Counted from the stretch's first letter, positions 9,814 to 18,559 are shown. The stretch is 64,000 nucleotides of DNA from Phycisphaerales bacterium (GCA_040221175.1 JAVJVK010000004.1:790268-854267); one strand, 5' to 3'. The notes: a model not told the origin generated them from the letters alone. Numbers and translations are program-made.

Positions 9814-10790
9814 GACGCGTCCTCCCACTCCTGCTCGTCTGCGCTGCCATGCTCACCGGCTGCGCCGGTGGCGCAACATCCGATGGCGTCCAGCGTCGCC
9901 AACCGTGGCCCTACATGCAGCGCGAGGGCGTGCAGATCACCACGCGAAACTACCACCTGCTCACCACCGCACAGCACCTGCCCATCGCCGACAAGCTCCC
10001 CGCCTTCCTCGAGGCCTCGCTCGCCCGACATCGCACGTTCGCCGGTTCCACCCTCGGAGGCCCCGCCCTTCCCGGTCCGCCCGGGCGCATGCAGATGTTC
10101 TTGTTTGCCGACCGCGAGGAGTGGGCCCAGTTCACGCGCGCAACGGTCGACCAGAGCGCACACCCTCTGCTGGCTATCGAAATCGGCGGCTACTCGGCCG
10201 GGGGGCGAGCCGTGTTGTTCGCACTGCCACCGCAGTATGACAGGCTGACCCTCAAGATCGCTGCTCACGAGGGCTGGCACCAGTACGTGCAGCGCGCCTT
10301 CCGAGAACCGCTACCGACCTGGGTCGACGAGATGATCGCCGTCATGGCCGAGGGTTTCGTCGTCGACGCCCAGGGAACCTATCGCTTCGAACCACTGCTC
10401 AACCCCGAGCGGCTCAGCCAGCTCCAAGCAGTCGACCAAGCAAGCCGATGGCGGTCGCTCGATCAGTTGCTCGACGGCGACCCCACGATCCTGCTGGGCA
10501 GCGACCCGGCCCGCGCGGTGGACTACTACGCCCAGCTCTGGGCTCTTGGTCTCTACATGGCAACCGACGCACAACGCTGGAGCGGCATCGAACGCCTCCT
10601 CCGCGATGCCGCCCGCGGCCGAATGCAACGCGAACTGGGCCGACCGCCCGCGAGCGATCTCGGCCTTGTTGCATTTCATCGATACGTCACGGCAAATCTC
10701 GACGCGATGGACGACGACTACCGCGCGTTCGCCAGGGCGCTACTCGACGAAGCCTCGGCCGTCACCCGGTCGGGCTCCACGCCAAGATAA
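9810..10790 (+). CDS. Lipoprotein with HExxH zinc-protease-like motif
   Basis: About 326 residues. The only start giving a complete lipoprotein signal (MRRVLPLLLVCAAMLTGC, lipobox LTGC, Cys18) is CTG at 9810, which overlaps the valS stop as CTGA. The next in-frame ATG (9849) would leave only four residues before the cysteine. The body contains AAHEGWHQYVQ, an HExxH motif at about residues 153-157, with WVDE 17 residues further on. This arrangement resembles gluzincin-type peptidases and DUF1570-like proteins, so an exported zinc peptidase is inferred. The last 73 bases overlap the 3' end of ftsI on the other strand. The motif is clear; activity and exact start are uncertain. Confidence 0.66.
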   Translation: MRRVLPLLLVCAAMLTGCAGGATSDGVQRRQPWPYMQREGVQITTRNYHLLTTAQHLPIADKLPAFLEASLARHRTFAGSTLGGPALPGPPGRMQMFLFADREEWAQFTRATVDQSAHPLLAIEIGGYSAGGRAVLFALPPQYDRLTLKIAAHEGWHQYVQRAFREPLPTWVDEMIAVMAEGFVVDAQGTYRFEPLLNPERLSQLQAVDQASRWRSLDQLLDGDPTILLGSDPARAVDYYAQLWALGLYMATDAQRWSGIERLLRDAARGRMQRELGRPPASDLGLVAFHRYVTANLDAMDDDYRAFARALLDEASAVTRSGSTPR

Positions 10791-12706
10791 GGCAGCACCT
10801 GCTCGACGATTCGACGCACCGCGGGGCCCGCCACGCTCGATCCATAATACTGGTTGCGGCGAATGGTCTCCGGCCCGGGGTCCTCGATGCTCACCATCAC
10901 CACCACGCGCGGACGATCCAGCGGCGCACCAGCAACGAAGCTCGAGACATACTGACGCTCCAGGTAGCCCCGCGCTCCCGGCGGCCGGCGATGCCAGGAT
11001 TCCGTTCGCTCGGGCGCCACCTGGGCGGTGCCAGACTTGCCGAACATGTTGTACGCGAAGGGAGCCTCGCGGCGCATTTTCTCGTCAAGCTTCTCGGCGA
11101 TCTCCACCATCACGGTGCGCGTCGCCAGCGCCGCCTCGGGCGAGACCGCTCGGCGCGCCACCAGCCCGTCCGGCCCGCTGACGCCCACGGCACTGAGTCG
11201 AAGCGAGGGCACTGTCCCCGCTTCGCTGCCGTTGCGGGCAAACGCGCAGTAGGCCCGTGCCACTTGCGCGACGCTCGTGGTCACTTCCTGGCCGAACGCG
11301 ATCGACACGTGGGTGTAGTCGTTCCATTCCTTCAGCGAGCGCAACGTGCCGTGCGCCTCGTCGGGAAGGCCCACCCGCGGCGGCTCACCCACACCAAAAC
11401 GTTGCAGCGCTGCCCGAAACTCGGCGGGCGTGAACTCCTGCGCCGCCAGCGCCATGCCGATGTTCGATGAGTTCACCAACACCTCGGCCCACGTCTGCTC
11501 GCCGTTGGCGCGCACGTCGCTCAGCCGCCGACCATTGATGAACGCCACGCCACCCGGCGCCGGCTCGAATACGCGATCGAGCAGTTCCGGATGCGCGTCG
11601 GTCAGCGCCGCCCACACGAACGCCTTGAACGTCGAACCCGGCTCGTACGCGTCTTCCACGACGCGATTCCGACCGATGGCAGGGTCCTGCTCACGCAGCG
11701 GATCCGGTCGGACGAACTGGAATCGCCGGAAGAGATCGACGCGACGCGGCCATTCGCTCCGTGGCACGCGATCGTCGGCCCACGGATACGGCACATTGTC
11801 GACCTCGCGCAGCACGTCGGCCATAGCCAGCACTTCGCCCGTCGCCGGATCGAGCACGATCACCATCCCGCCCGCCGCGTCCGCGTCTTCGACCGCCCGC
11901 GCAAGCTCGGCCCGCGCAATGCGCTGGATCTCCAGATCGAGCGAGAGGTGCAGCGGCTCGGCCGGTTCGGGCGTCCGCGCGGCGCCCCGTGCGATCCATA
12001 ACGGGCGGCCTGCCGCGTCGTGGGTGTACGTGATGGCGCCGGGCTGTCCTTCCAGCCGTTCGCGCATCGTCCGCTCCAGACCCTCGCTGTACTGTGGCTC
12101 GCTTCCGACCTTTCCCACGATCGACGCCGCCAGGTCGCCACCCACGCGATCGCGGATGGCCTCGCGCTCCAGGTGAATGCCCGGCAGCGGATGCGCCCGG
12201 ACGATTGCCAGACGATTATCATCCAGATACCCGCCGATGCGGACGTACCGGATCAACGGCTTCGGCTTGTCCTCGGTGGGATTGGCCTTGGCCGCCTCGA
12301 TCGCTCGCCGACGATCACGGTTCTCGGCCAGCGCCACCTGGATGCGACGATCGATATCGAAGTCGTTCTCGCCGGTCATCCACGCCATCGCCGCCGCAAG
12401 TTCATCGATCGAAATGCGGTCCTTCTCGAGTTGCTCGGCAATCTCGACCGGGTCGAAAAACACGCGGTGGACGTATCGCGATACGGCCAGTGGTCGTCCG
12501 CGCCGATCGAGGACGTCGGCACGCGGGACACCAATGGTGTGCTGACGCTCCCGGGCTTCCAGCACAGCCATGATCCGAGGAGGCGGCGCCGCCTGCAACA
12601 GGGCGACACGCACCACGATGACCAGCAGCATCGCCGAACACCCAATGCCCAGGGCCGGAGCAACCCATCGCACGCGATCGCCCGTTGGTTGCGTCTCACC
12701 GGTCAT
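10718..12706 (-). CDS. ftsI: Division-type penicillin-binding protein (FtsI/PBP2-3 class)
   Basis: Monofunctional class B transpeptidase that cross-links peptidoglycan, here probably at the septum. It has 662 residues: a short cytoplasmic tail, one membrane anchor (about 17-38), a dimerisation/pedestal domain and a transpeptidase domain. All three active-site motifs are present: STFK (Ser358), SSN (413-415) and KSGT (557-560). The start ATG lies inside the end of the upstream FtsL-like gene (11-base overlap), as expected in a dcw-type operon. There is no PASTA domain. It ends 73 bases inside the convergent lipoprotein gene. The FtsI name rests on cluster context and domain order. Confidence 0.9.
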   Translation of the reverse strand: MTGETQPTGDRVRWVAPALGIGCSAMLLVIVVRVALLQAAPPPRIMAVLEARERQHTIGVPRADVLDRRGRPLAVSRYVHRVFFDPVEIAEQLEKDRISIDELAAAMAWMTGENDFDIDRRIQVALAENRDRRRAIEAAKANPTEDKPKPLIRYVRIGGYLDDNRLAIVRAHPLPGIHLEREAIRDRVGGDLAASIVGKVGSEPQYSEGLERTMRERLEGQPGAITYTHDAAGRPLWIARGAARTPEPAEPLHLSLDLEIQRIARAELARAVEDADAAGGMVIVLDPATGEVLAMADVLREVDNVPYPWADDRVPRSEWPRRVDLFRRFQFVRPDPLREQDPAIGRNRVVEDAYEPGSTFKAFVWAALTDAHPELLDRVFEPAPGGVAFINGRRLSDVRANGEQTWAEVLVNSSNIGMALAAQEFTPAEFRAALQRFGVGEPPRVGLPDEAHGTLRSLKEWNDYTHVSIAFGQEVTTSVAQVARAYCAFARNGSEAGTVPSLRLSAVGVSGPDGLVARRAVSPEAALATRTVMVEIAEKLDEKMRREAPFAYNMFGKSGTAQVAPERTESWHRRPPGARGYLERQYVSSFVAGAPLDRPRVVVMVSIEDPGPETIRRNQYYGSSVAGPAVRRIVEQVLPYLGVEPDRVTAEASSSSALANAR

Positions 12707-13004
12707 CGCGGTCTTCCAGGCCCACCAGGGCGGCTTCGGCCTCGTCGGGCGTTCGTGCGTCGAGTTCCGCCAAACGCTCGCGCAACTCGGCCGGACCGAT
12801 GTGTCGAGCGATGTCCGCCCGCAGCCGACCGGATGCTTCATCAACGCGCATCACGCGAAGCCGCAACGAGGCAAACTCGTGGGCGGCCTGCGTTCGCATC
12901 TGTCGGATGGTCAGCAGCGCCCCGGCAATCCCGACCAGAGCGATGACGCAGAAGGCCAGCTTGCAGCCAAAGGCGTTCCCGATCTGGACTCTCGCACGCG
13001 CCAT
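12696..13004 (-). CDS. FtsL-like bitopic division protein
   Basis: 102 residues. One membrane segment (about residues 14-33, KLAFCVIALVGIAGALLTI) is followed by a charged helical region, RLRADIARHIGPAELRERLAEL, that could form a short coiled coil. Size, topology and position directly before ftsI match FtsL, whose sequence is poorly conserved; the call therefore depends on context. It overlaps ftsI by 11 bases and sits 2 bases after the LysM gene stop, so the four leftward genes look like one operon. Confidence 0.62.
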   Translation of the reverse strand: MARARVQIGNAFGCKLAFCVIALVGIAGALLTIRQMRTQAAHEFASLRLRVMRVDEASGRLRADIARHIGPAELRERLAELDARTPDEAEAALVGLEDRDDR

Positions 13005-13006
13005 GC

Positions 13007-13963
13007 TCAGGAGCTCGGCAGCTTCAAGACCATGCCCGCACGCAGGTTGTCCGGGTCCTTCAACACGTCGCGGTTGAGCGCGATCAACTCGTGCTGGCGA
13101 CGCACCGTGCCCAGCAACTCCTGTGCGATCTCTCCCAGCGTATCACCCGACTTGACCGTGTACGTCAACGGATTGCTGGGCGGCGCCGGCGTGCTGCTCC
13201 GCTCGGCACGCGCGCTCGTCGTGGGTTGCTCGGAGCCGACCCCCTTGATCGGATCGAGGATCCGCAGGGTCACACCCTCGCGCACCGACCCGTTCTCGCC
13301 CACGCGGCCGGCGTTGTCCTCCGCGATGCGCCGCCACGTATTCCCATCGCCGTAATAGCGGGCCGCGATCTTGTAGAGCGACTCGTTGGGCTGCACGTGG
13401 TGCTGGACCACCATCGGCTCGGTCGAGACCTCGCGCGACACCGCCCGGGCGCCGTCCTGGCCCATCGCGGCCATCCCGTTGGGCTTGGAGATCTGCGCCA
13501 GGCCCGTCAGCTTCCGAACACCTTCGGCAACCGCCTCGGCGCCCTCGGCGACCGAATCGCCCACGACATCCAGCACGCTGCGGCTGCGAGCGGGCTCGCC
13601 CGGCACGTACAGACCGCCGTCGCCGCCCAGGACCAACTGGATCGGCTCGGGCTGGGGCCGCTCGGCGACCGGTTCGGGGGTCGGGGCGACGACCTCGCGC
13701 GGCTCGGGCGCGGAAGCCAGAGCGCGGTCGGTCGTCTCGATCTGTCGCGCCGGACGCCCGCGGTACTCGGCCTGGGCCGGTGGCAGCGTGACCACCCGCC
13801 GGAGAGCCTGGCCCTCGCTGGCGTCGACCACCACGGTCGCGTCGTGCGGGGCATCCTCAAGGTCGGCCGAACGAGCAGCCGCCAGGTGATCACTGATCAG
13901 CAACCCCACCACCAGGACGGCGGCGAATCCGAGTACCAGGGCCAGCTTCTGCTCTCGGGTCAA
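13007..13963 (-). CDS. Membrane-anchored protein with two LysM domains
   Basis: 318 residues starting at TTG 13963. That codon overlaps the rsmH stop (TTGA) and has GGGGGA nine bases upstream. A membrane anchor (about residues 7-27) is followed by a proline/glutamate-rich linker and two C-terminal LysM repeats. The first is degenerate (about 190-245, NESLYKIAARYYGDGNTW) and the second typical (about 265-316, YTVKSGDTLGEIAQELLG). LysM binds N-acetylglucosamine polymers such as peptidoglycan. It lies between rsmH and the ftsL-like gene, a place with no LysM gene in the usual dcw order, suggesting a wall-binding role in division. TTG start inferred from the overlap and ribosome site. Confidence 0.8.
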   Translation of the reverse strand: MTREQKLALVLGFAAVLVVGLLISDHLAAARSADLEDAPHDATVVVDASEGQALRRVVTLPPAQAEYRGRPARQIETTDRALASAPEPREVVAPTPEPVAERPQPEPIQLVLGGDGGLYVPGEPARSRSVLDVVGDSVAEGAEAVAEGVRKLTGLAQISKPNGMAAMGQDGARAVSREVSTEPMVVQHHVQPNESLYKIAARYYGDGNTWRRIAEDNAGRVGENGSVREGVTLRILDPIKGVGSEQPTTSARAERSSTPAPPSNPLTYTVKSGDTLGEIAQELLGTVRRQHELIALNRDVLKDPDNLRAGMVLKLPSS

Positions 13964-14955
13964 CGCGACGGTCCCCCTTCCACGTTCGGGGTCAATTCGA
14001 TGGCTCGCAGGCGGGCCGACCGGGCTCGGCGATTCAGCGCCGTTTCGGCATCGCCGGGAACGATGGGCTTGCGGGTCAGCCGACGGGCCAGGCCCTGATC
14101 GCTCAGCGACACGAATGCACGCTTGACCATCCGATCCTCGAGAGAATGGAAGGAGATAAAGGCCATCCGTGCCCCCTGGGCGAGCCATCGGCCACGCCCG
14201 TCCCTGTTCGCCGCTTCGCCTGCTCGAACCGGCTCTGTCCCGCTCTTCGTCGACCCGGCTTGAGACGAGATCGCCTCGAGAAGGGCCGAGAGCGCGCCCA
14301 ACTCGTCGTTGACGGCTATTCGTAACGCCTGGAACGTCCGAGTAGCCGGGTCGATGCCGCCACCAGTGGTGCAGGACCGGACGAGATCCGCGAGCGCGCG
14401 CGTGGTGGTTATCGGTTTCGACTCCCGGCAAGCGACAACTTTCCGCGCAATCCGCCCGGCACCTCGTTCCTCGCCGAACGTCCACAGAATCTCGGCGATT
14501 TCGGCCTCGCTGGCCGTCGCCAGAAGTTCCGCCGCGCTCGTCCCCGACGTGGGATCCAGACGCATGTCCAGCGGCCCATCCTGACGAAAAGAGAACCCCC
14601 GCTCCGGGTCATCCACCTGCGGGCTGGCAAAACCAAGATCCGCCAGCAACGCGTCGGCAGCCAGACCCCGTTCCTGCAGCGCCGCAGGGAGCCCTGCAAA
14701 CGAACCATGCACGGCCTCGATGCGAGTCCCTGGCTGGGTTGCCCGAACCCACGAAGCCGCACGCGCCAGCATGGTGGCATCCAGATCGTTCAGCACGACC
14801 ACGCCGTCGGGGCCCACCCGCTCGGCCGCCATCGCCGCGTGCCCTCCCAGGCCCGCCGTCGCGTCGACGTACACGTCCCCCGGCCGCAACGCCAGAACAT
14901 CGAGCGATTCCTGCGCAAGCACGGACTGGTGGCCACCGGCAGACATTCCAAGCAT
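13960..14955 (-). CDS. rsmH: 16S rRNA (cytosine(1402)-N(4))-methyltransferase
   Basis: SAM-dependent methyltransferase (MraW) of 331 residues that modifies C1402 of 16S rRNA. Motifs include HQSVLAQESLD at the N-terminus, the SAM-binding VDATAGLGGHAAMAAERVG, GLAADALLADLGFASPQVDD, and the C-terminal FISFHSLEDRMVKRAF that is diagnostic for the family. A start three codons downstream (14946) is also possible. First gene of the leftward division cluster; its start is 39 bases from that of the divergent sppA gene. The usual upstream mraZ is missing. Confidence 0.95.
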   Translation of the reverse strand: MLGMSAGGHQSVLAQESLDVLALRPGDVYVDATAGLGGHAAMAAERVGPDGVVVLNDLDATMLARAASWVRATQPGTRIEAVHGSFAGLPAALQERGLAADALLADLGFASPQVDDPERGFSFRQDGPLDMRLDPTSGTSAAELLATASEAEIAEILWTFGEERGAGRIARKVVACRESKPITTTRALADLVRSCTTGGGIDPATRTFQALRIAVNDELGALSALLEAISSQAGSTKSGTEPVRAGEAANRDGRGRWLAQGARMAFISFHSLEDRMVKRAFVSLSDQGLARRLTRKPIVPGDAETALNRRARSARLRAIELTPNVEGGPSR

Positions 14956-14982
14956 GATTGCACCCCGCACCACCGGCGGCAG

Positions 14983-14988
14983 TACAGT
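14983..14988 (+). promoter_or_regulatory. -10-like TACAGT, leaderless geometry for sppA
   Basis: TACAGT ends 6 bases before the sppA ATG (14995), so transcription would begin at or next to the start codon. No Shine-Dalgarno sequence is present and no TTGACA-like -35 is evident. Confidence 0.5.
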
Positions 14989-14994
14989 CCTGCC

Positions 14995-16002
14995 ATGAAA
15001 GCGCTCCTCGCCCTTGCCTGCTCGTTCCTCCTGCTCGCCGGCTGCAGCCCCTTGGGCCTCACCGTCCGCTTGGGCCCCGCCAACGACCAGGTCGTAGCCT
15101 CCCAGGTGCTCGAGATGGGCCAGGGCCCCGGCAAGGCCAGCGACCGAGTGGCCATGGTGGTCGTCCGAGGGCTCATCACCGACACCCCCACTACCGGACT
15201 GCTGGGCGAGAGCAGCGCTCCCATTGATGACCTCGTGGCCCACCTCAAGCTCGCCGCCGACGACGAGCGCGTCAGGGCGGTCCTCCTGCGCATTGATTCC
15301 CCCGGCGGCACCGTCGCCGGAAGCGAGACCGCCTACCGGGAAGTCCGCGCCTTTGCGCGGCGGACCGGCAAGCCCGTCATCGTGTCCATGGGCGAGGTCG
15401 CCACCAGCGGCGGCTACTACCTGGCGCTGGCCGGCGACCACATCATGGCCGAGCCCACAACCCTCACCGGATCCATCGGCGTGCTCATTCCGAGCTTCAA
15501 CGCAAGCGAAGGACTCGGCAGGCTGGGCATCCGAACGCTGTTCGTAACCAGCGGCCCCAACAAGGACTTAGCCAACCCGCTCGCGCCCGTCCAGGAACAG
15601 CACTACGACATCCTGCGCGGCATCGTCGGCGAGTATTACGCGCGGTTCCTCTCGCTCGTGCTCCGCCGCAGGCCCGGCCTGCTGCCCGAGGAAGTTCCCA
15701 CCGCCACCGATGGCCGGGTCATGACCGGAGACACCGCCGCGGCCATCGGTCTGGTCGATAGCCTGGGCGGCGTACGCGAAGCCATGGCCAAAGCAATGGA
15801 ACAGGCTGGCGTCGAGCGTGCCATTCTCATTCGGTACGGCCCGCGGGGAAACGCGCCTCGAACCGCCTACGCCACCTCCGCAACGCCCGCGCCGTTCATG
15901 GCTGACAACTCGGTCAGCCTGCTCCGCGTCGAGGGCTCGGCGCTCTCGGCGGGCGCACTCGGGTTGCGTCCGGGCGTGGGCTACTACGTATGGGTTCCCT
16001 AG
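14995..16002 (+). CDS. sppA: Signal peptide peptidase SppA-type S49 peptidase, lipoprotein
   Basis: 335 residues. Lipoprotein signal MKALLALACSFLLLAGC with lipobox LAGC (Cys17). The S49 core has VLLRIDSPGGTVAGSETAY and the nucleophile region GEVATSGGYYLALAGD, followed by TLTGSIGV. S49 enzymes degrade cleaved signal peptides and membrane-protein fragments. The length fits the short single-domain class (B. subtilis type). Lipidation is unusual, since most short SppA proteins use an N-terminal membrane anchor. The gene is divergent from rsmH and followed by ftsW 64 bases later. Confidence 0.9.
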   Translation: MKALLALACSFLLLAGCSPLGLTVRLGPANDQVVASQVLEMGQGPGKASDRVAMVVVRGLITDTPTTGLLGESSAPIDDLVAHLKLAADDERVRAVLLRIDSPGGTVAGSETAYREVRAFARRTGKPVIVSMGEVATSGGYYLALAGDHIMAEPTTLTGSIGVLIPSFNASEGLGRLGIRTLFVTSGPNKDLANPLAPVQEQHYDILRGIVGEYYARFLSLVLRRRPGLLPEEVPTATDGRVMTGDTAAAIGLVDSLGGVREAMAKAMEQAGVERAILIRYGPRGNAPRTAYATSATPAPFMADNSVSLLRVEGSALSAGALGLRPGVGYYVWVP

Positions 16003-16066
16003 GGACCGTGCGTTCGCCCGCTTTTGCACCGGCAAGCGACGGCCATCCGATACGTCTTCTTGAGAC

Positions 16067-17380
16067 GTGCGCCCGGGCTGGACCATCCTGATCTGCGTGC
16101 TGACGCTGCTGGGCGTCGGCTTGGTCATGGTGCGCTCGGCCGATACACGCGTAAACCCCATCCCAACCCCCGAGCCATTGGACTTCAGCCAGGGCGCCGC
16201 GCTGCTGGTCGTTCCGGACCCGCCCGAACCCGTTGATCCGACGTTCACCGAAGCGATGGGCGACATGGCCGCTTCCCGGGCCGCCGTCTACGCGGGGCTC
16301 GCGCTGCTCGCAACGCTCGCCTGCGCAGCCATGCCGGGCGCATTCCTCGACCGGGTCGATGCACTGGGCGAGGCAAGACGGCCAGGTGTCTGGCTGGCAG
16401 TCGCCGTGCTGCTGATCGTGATCGTCCTGGTTCTGGTCTACGTCCCCGGCCTCAGCCGGGAGGCCAAGGGCGCCAAGCGATGGGTCGAGCTGAGCCTGCC
16501 GGTCGTCGGCCAGTTCAGCTGGCAGCCAAGCGAACTCGCCAAGTGGGCCCTCCCCGCGGCGATCGCGGTCTTCGCCGCCGCCCGCGGGCCGGCCATCGGC
16601 ACCATCCTCAAGGGGCTGCTGCCAGCCGGGGTGGCCATCGCGCTTGTCTGCGGCCTGATCATGCGTGAAGACCTGGGCACCGCGGTGCTCATCGGCGCTG
16701 CCTGCGGCGTCGTGCTCCTGGCCGCTGGCATCCGCTGGTGGCACGTGGGCGTGCTGGCCGCGGTCGCCCTGGCCGCGTCCGTGCAGGCCGTCCGCACCAG
16801 CCCTTATCGAATGGAACGCATCACAAGCTTCCTCGACCCATGGGCCGATCCAGCTGACACGGGCTACCACATGATCCAGAGCCTGGCGGCCATTTCCGGC
16901 GGGGAATTGACCGGTCGCGGCCTGGGCAACGGGCTGCACAAGCTGGGCTACCTGCCCGAAGACACCACGGACTTCCTCTTTGCGATCATCTGCGAAGAGC
17001 TCGGCGTGCTCGGCGCTGCTGGCGTCGTGGGCGTGTTCGCGCTGCTGACCTGGGCGTGCATCGGCGTGGTTCGCCACGAGAAGGGCGCCGCCTGCCAGCT
17101 CATCGCGTTGGGCATCACCGCCACGGTGTCGCTCCAGGCCATCATGAATTTGGCCGTCGTCACAGGCCTTGGGCCAACCAAGGGCATCGCCCTGCCCCTC
17201 GTCAGCGCAGGCGGAACCGGCTGGGTGCTCACCGGCGCTTCGCTGGGCATCCTGATCGCCCTCGACCGCCGCCAGGCCGCGCGCGCACCCGCGACAGCCG
17301 AGGCGCCCCAGCCGGACCATGAGCCCGGCCGCCAGCAGACCCTGTTCACCCGGTTGGGAGCGACCGAGGCGCCGGTTTGA
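16067..17380 (+). CDS. ftsW: FtsW/RodA-family SEDS glycosyltransferase
   Basis: Polytopic peptidoglycan polymerase of the SEDS family, 437 residues, GTG start. The first membrane segment is followed by an unusually long extracytoplasmic stretch rich in proline (about residues 27-62), then the remaining membrane segments. SEDS landmarks include LGNGLHKLGYLPEDTTDFLF and the following EELG. The C-terminal tail is short, hydrophilic and cytoplasmic. It is coupled to murG by a TTGA overlap. Assignment to division (FtsW) instead of elongation (RodA) is by neighbourhood with ftsI, rsmH and murG. Confidence 0.9.
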   Translation: MRPGWTILICVLTLLGVGLVMVRSADTRVNPIPTPEPLDFSQGAALLVVPDPPEPVDPTFTEAMGDMAASRAAVYAGLALLATLACAAMPGAFLDRVDALGEARRPGVWLAVAVLLIVIVLVLVYVPGLSREAKGAKRWVELSLPVVGQFSWQPSELAKWALPAAIAVFAAARGPAIGTILKGLLPAGVAIALVCGLIMREDLGTAVLIGAACGVVLLAAGIRWWHVGVLAAVALAASVQAVRTSPYRMERITSFLDPWADPADTGYHMIQSLAAISGGELTGRGLGNGLHKLGYLPEDTTDFLFAIICEELGVLGAAGVVGVFALLTWACIGVVRHEKGAACQLIALGITATVSLQAIMNLAVVTGLGPTKGIALPLVSAGGTGWVLTGASLGILIALDRRQAARAPATAEAPQPDHEPGRQQTLFTRLGATEAPV

Positions 17381-18516
17381 GCCCCCGGGCGTCCATCGGC
17401 ATTGCGTTCCTGGGCGGCGGGAGCGGAGGGCACATCTACCCCTCCCTGGCAATCGCAGACGCCATGGAGCCACTGCATCCAGACGCCAAGGCCGTGTTCC
17501 TGACCGGCGACCGCACCGCGGACGAGCAAACGCTGGCGGGCCAGTTGGTGTTCCACGAGCCCGCGCAACGCGTGGCGCTCCACGCCCGGCCACCCTCTCC
17601 CAAGCCACGGGCGCTTCTTGCCTTCCTGCGCGCCTGGGGACAGGCCGTCCGCGACGGCCGTCGTGCGCTGCGCGAACTCAAGGCGTCGAGCCAGACCGTC
17701 GTTGCGTTGTCCACGGGTGGATACGTCTCGGCCCCCGCTGCCATGGCCGCTCGAGCCGAACGCGTGCCCCTGATTCTCGTGAGCCTGGACGTGCGCATCG
17801 GCAAGGCCAATCGGTTCGTTGGGCGGCTTGCGAAAGCGAAGCTGGTGGCCCAGGCCGAGGCGCCCGCCGGCTGGCGCGCCATCGGCCCAATCGTGGGCCG
17901 GCGAGCCACCGCGCCGGCGGCCAGGCCCGAGTGCCGTCGCATGCTGGGCCTCGATCCGAGCCTGGCCACGCTGCTGGTCATGGGAGGCAGCCAGGGCGCA
18001 ACTTCGATCAACGAATTCATGCGCGAGTTGTGCGTTCAACACGCCAACGATCTGAAAGCCTGGCAGGTGCTCCACCTGGCCGGATCGGTTCAGGCGGCTG
18101 ACGAAGCTCGCGCCTCATACGAGACCGCCGGCATCCACGCACGCGTCCTCGACCGGCTGAGCCCGATCGGGCCGGCGTGGGGCGCGAGCGACCTGGCGCT
18201 CTGCCGCAGCGGCGCCGGCACGGTTGCCGAGGCCCACGCCAACGGCGTGCCGGCCGTCTTCCTGCCCTATCCCTATCACCGCGACGAGCATCAGGCCGCC
18301 AATGCGAGCCCTCTGGCCGACGCCGGCGGCGCCGTACTGCTGGAAGACCGCATTGCGCCCGAGGCCAATCTCCAAGCCGTCGCCCCAACGCTGCTGGACC
18401 TGCTTGCCTCTGCTCAGAAGCGAGAAGCGATGTCGCAGGCGCTGCAACGCCTGCCCCGCCAGGACGGGGCGGCCGCGTGCGCCCGCGAGTTGTCCCAGTA
18501 CGCCATTCGCTGCTGA
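17377..18516 (+). CDS. murG: UDP-GlcNAc:undecaprenyl-PP-MurNAc-pentapeptide GlcNAc transferase
   Basis: GT28 glycosyltransferase that makes lipid II from lipid I at the inner face of the membrane. 379 residues. The N-terminal glycine-rich loop FLGGGSGGHIYPSLAIAD matches MurG G-loop 1. The C-terminal half has LLVMGGSQGATSINEFM and the donor-binding region CRSGAGTVAEAHANGVPAVFLPYPYHRDEHQ (split here by eye, about residues 270-300). The start is TTG 17377, overlapping the ftsW TGA; no better in-frame start precedes the G-loop. It completes a rightward ftsW-murG pair. Confidence 0.93.
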   Translation: MSPRASIGIAFLGGGSGGHIYPSLAIADAMEPLHPDAKAVFLTGDRTADEQTLAGQLVFHEPAQRVALHARPPSPKPRALLAFLRAWGQAVRDGRRALRELKASSQTVVALSTGGYVSAPAAMAARAERVPLILVSLDVRIGKANRFVGRLAKAKLVAQAEAPAGWRAIGPIVGRRATAPAARPECRRMLGLDPSLATLLVMGGSQGATSINEFMRELCVQHANDLKAWQVLHLAGSVQAADEARASYETAGIHARVLDRLSPIGPAWGASDLALCRSGAGTVAEAHANGVPAVFLPYPYHRDEHQAANASPLADAGGAVLLEDRIAPEANLQAVAPTLLDLLASAQKREAMSQALQRLPRQDGAAACARELSQYAIRC

Positions 18517-18553
18517 GAGCCCGTAAACGAGAGGGTGCAGCGACGAACTCTGG

Positions 18554-18559
18554 TATACT
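18554..18559 (+). promoter_or_regulatory. -10-like TATACT upstream of 18567 gene
   Basis: TATACT ends 7 bases before the ATG at 18567; the intervening tgcgccg has no ribosome site. This suggests a leaderless transcript for the 18567-20470 gene pair. Confidence 0.55.
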
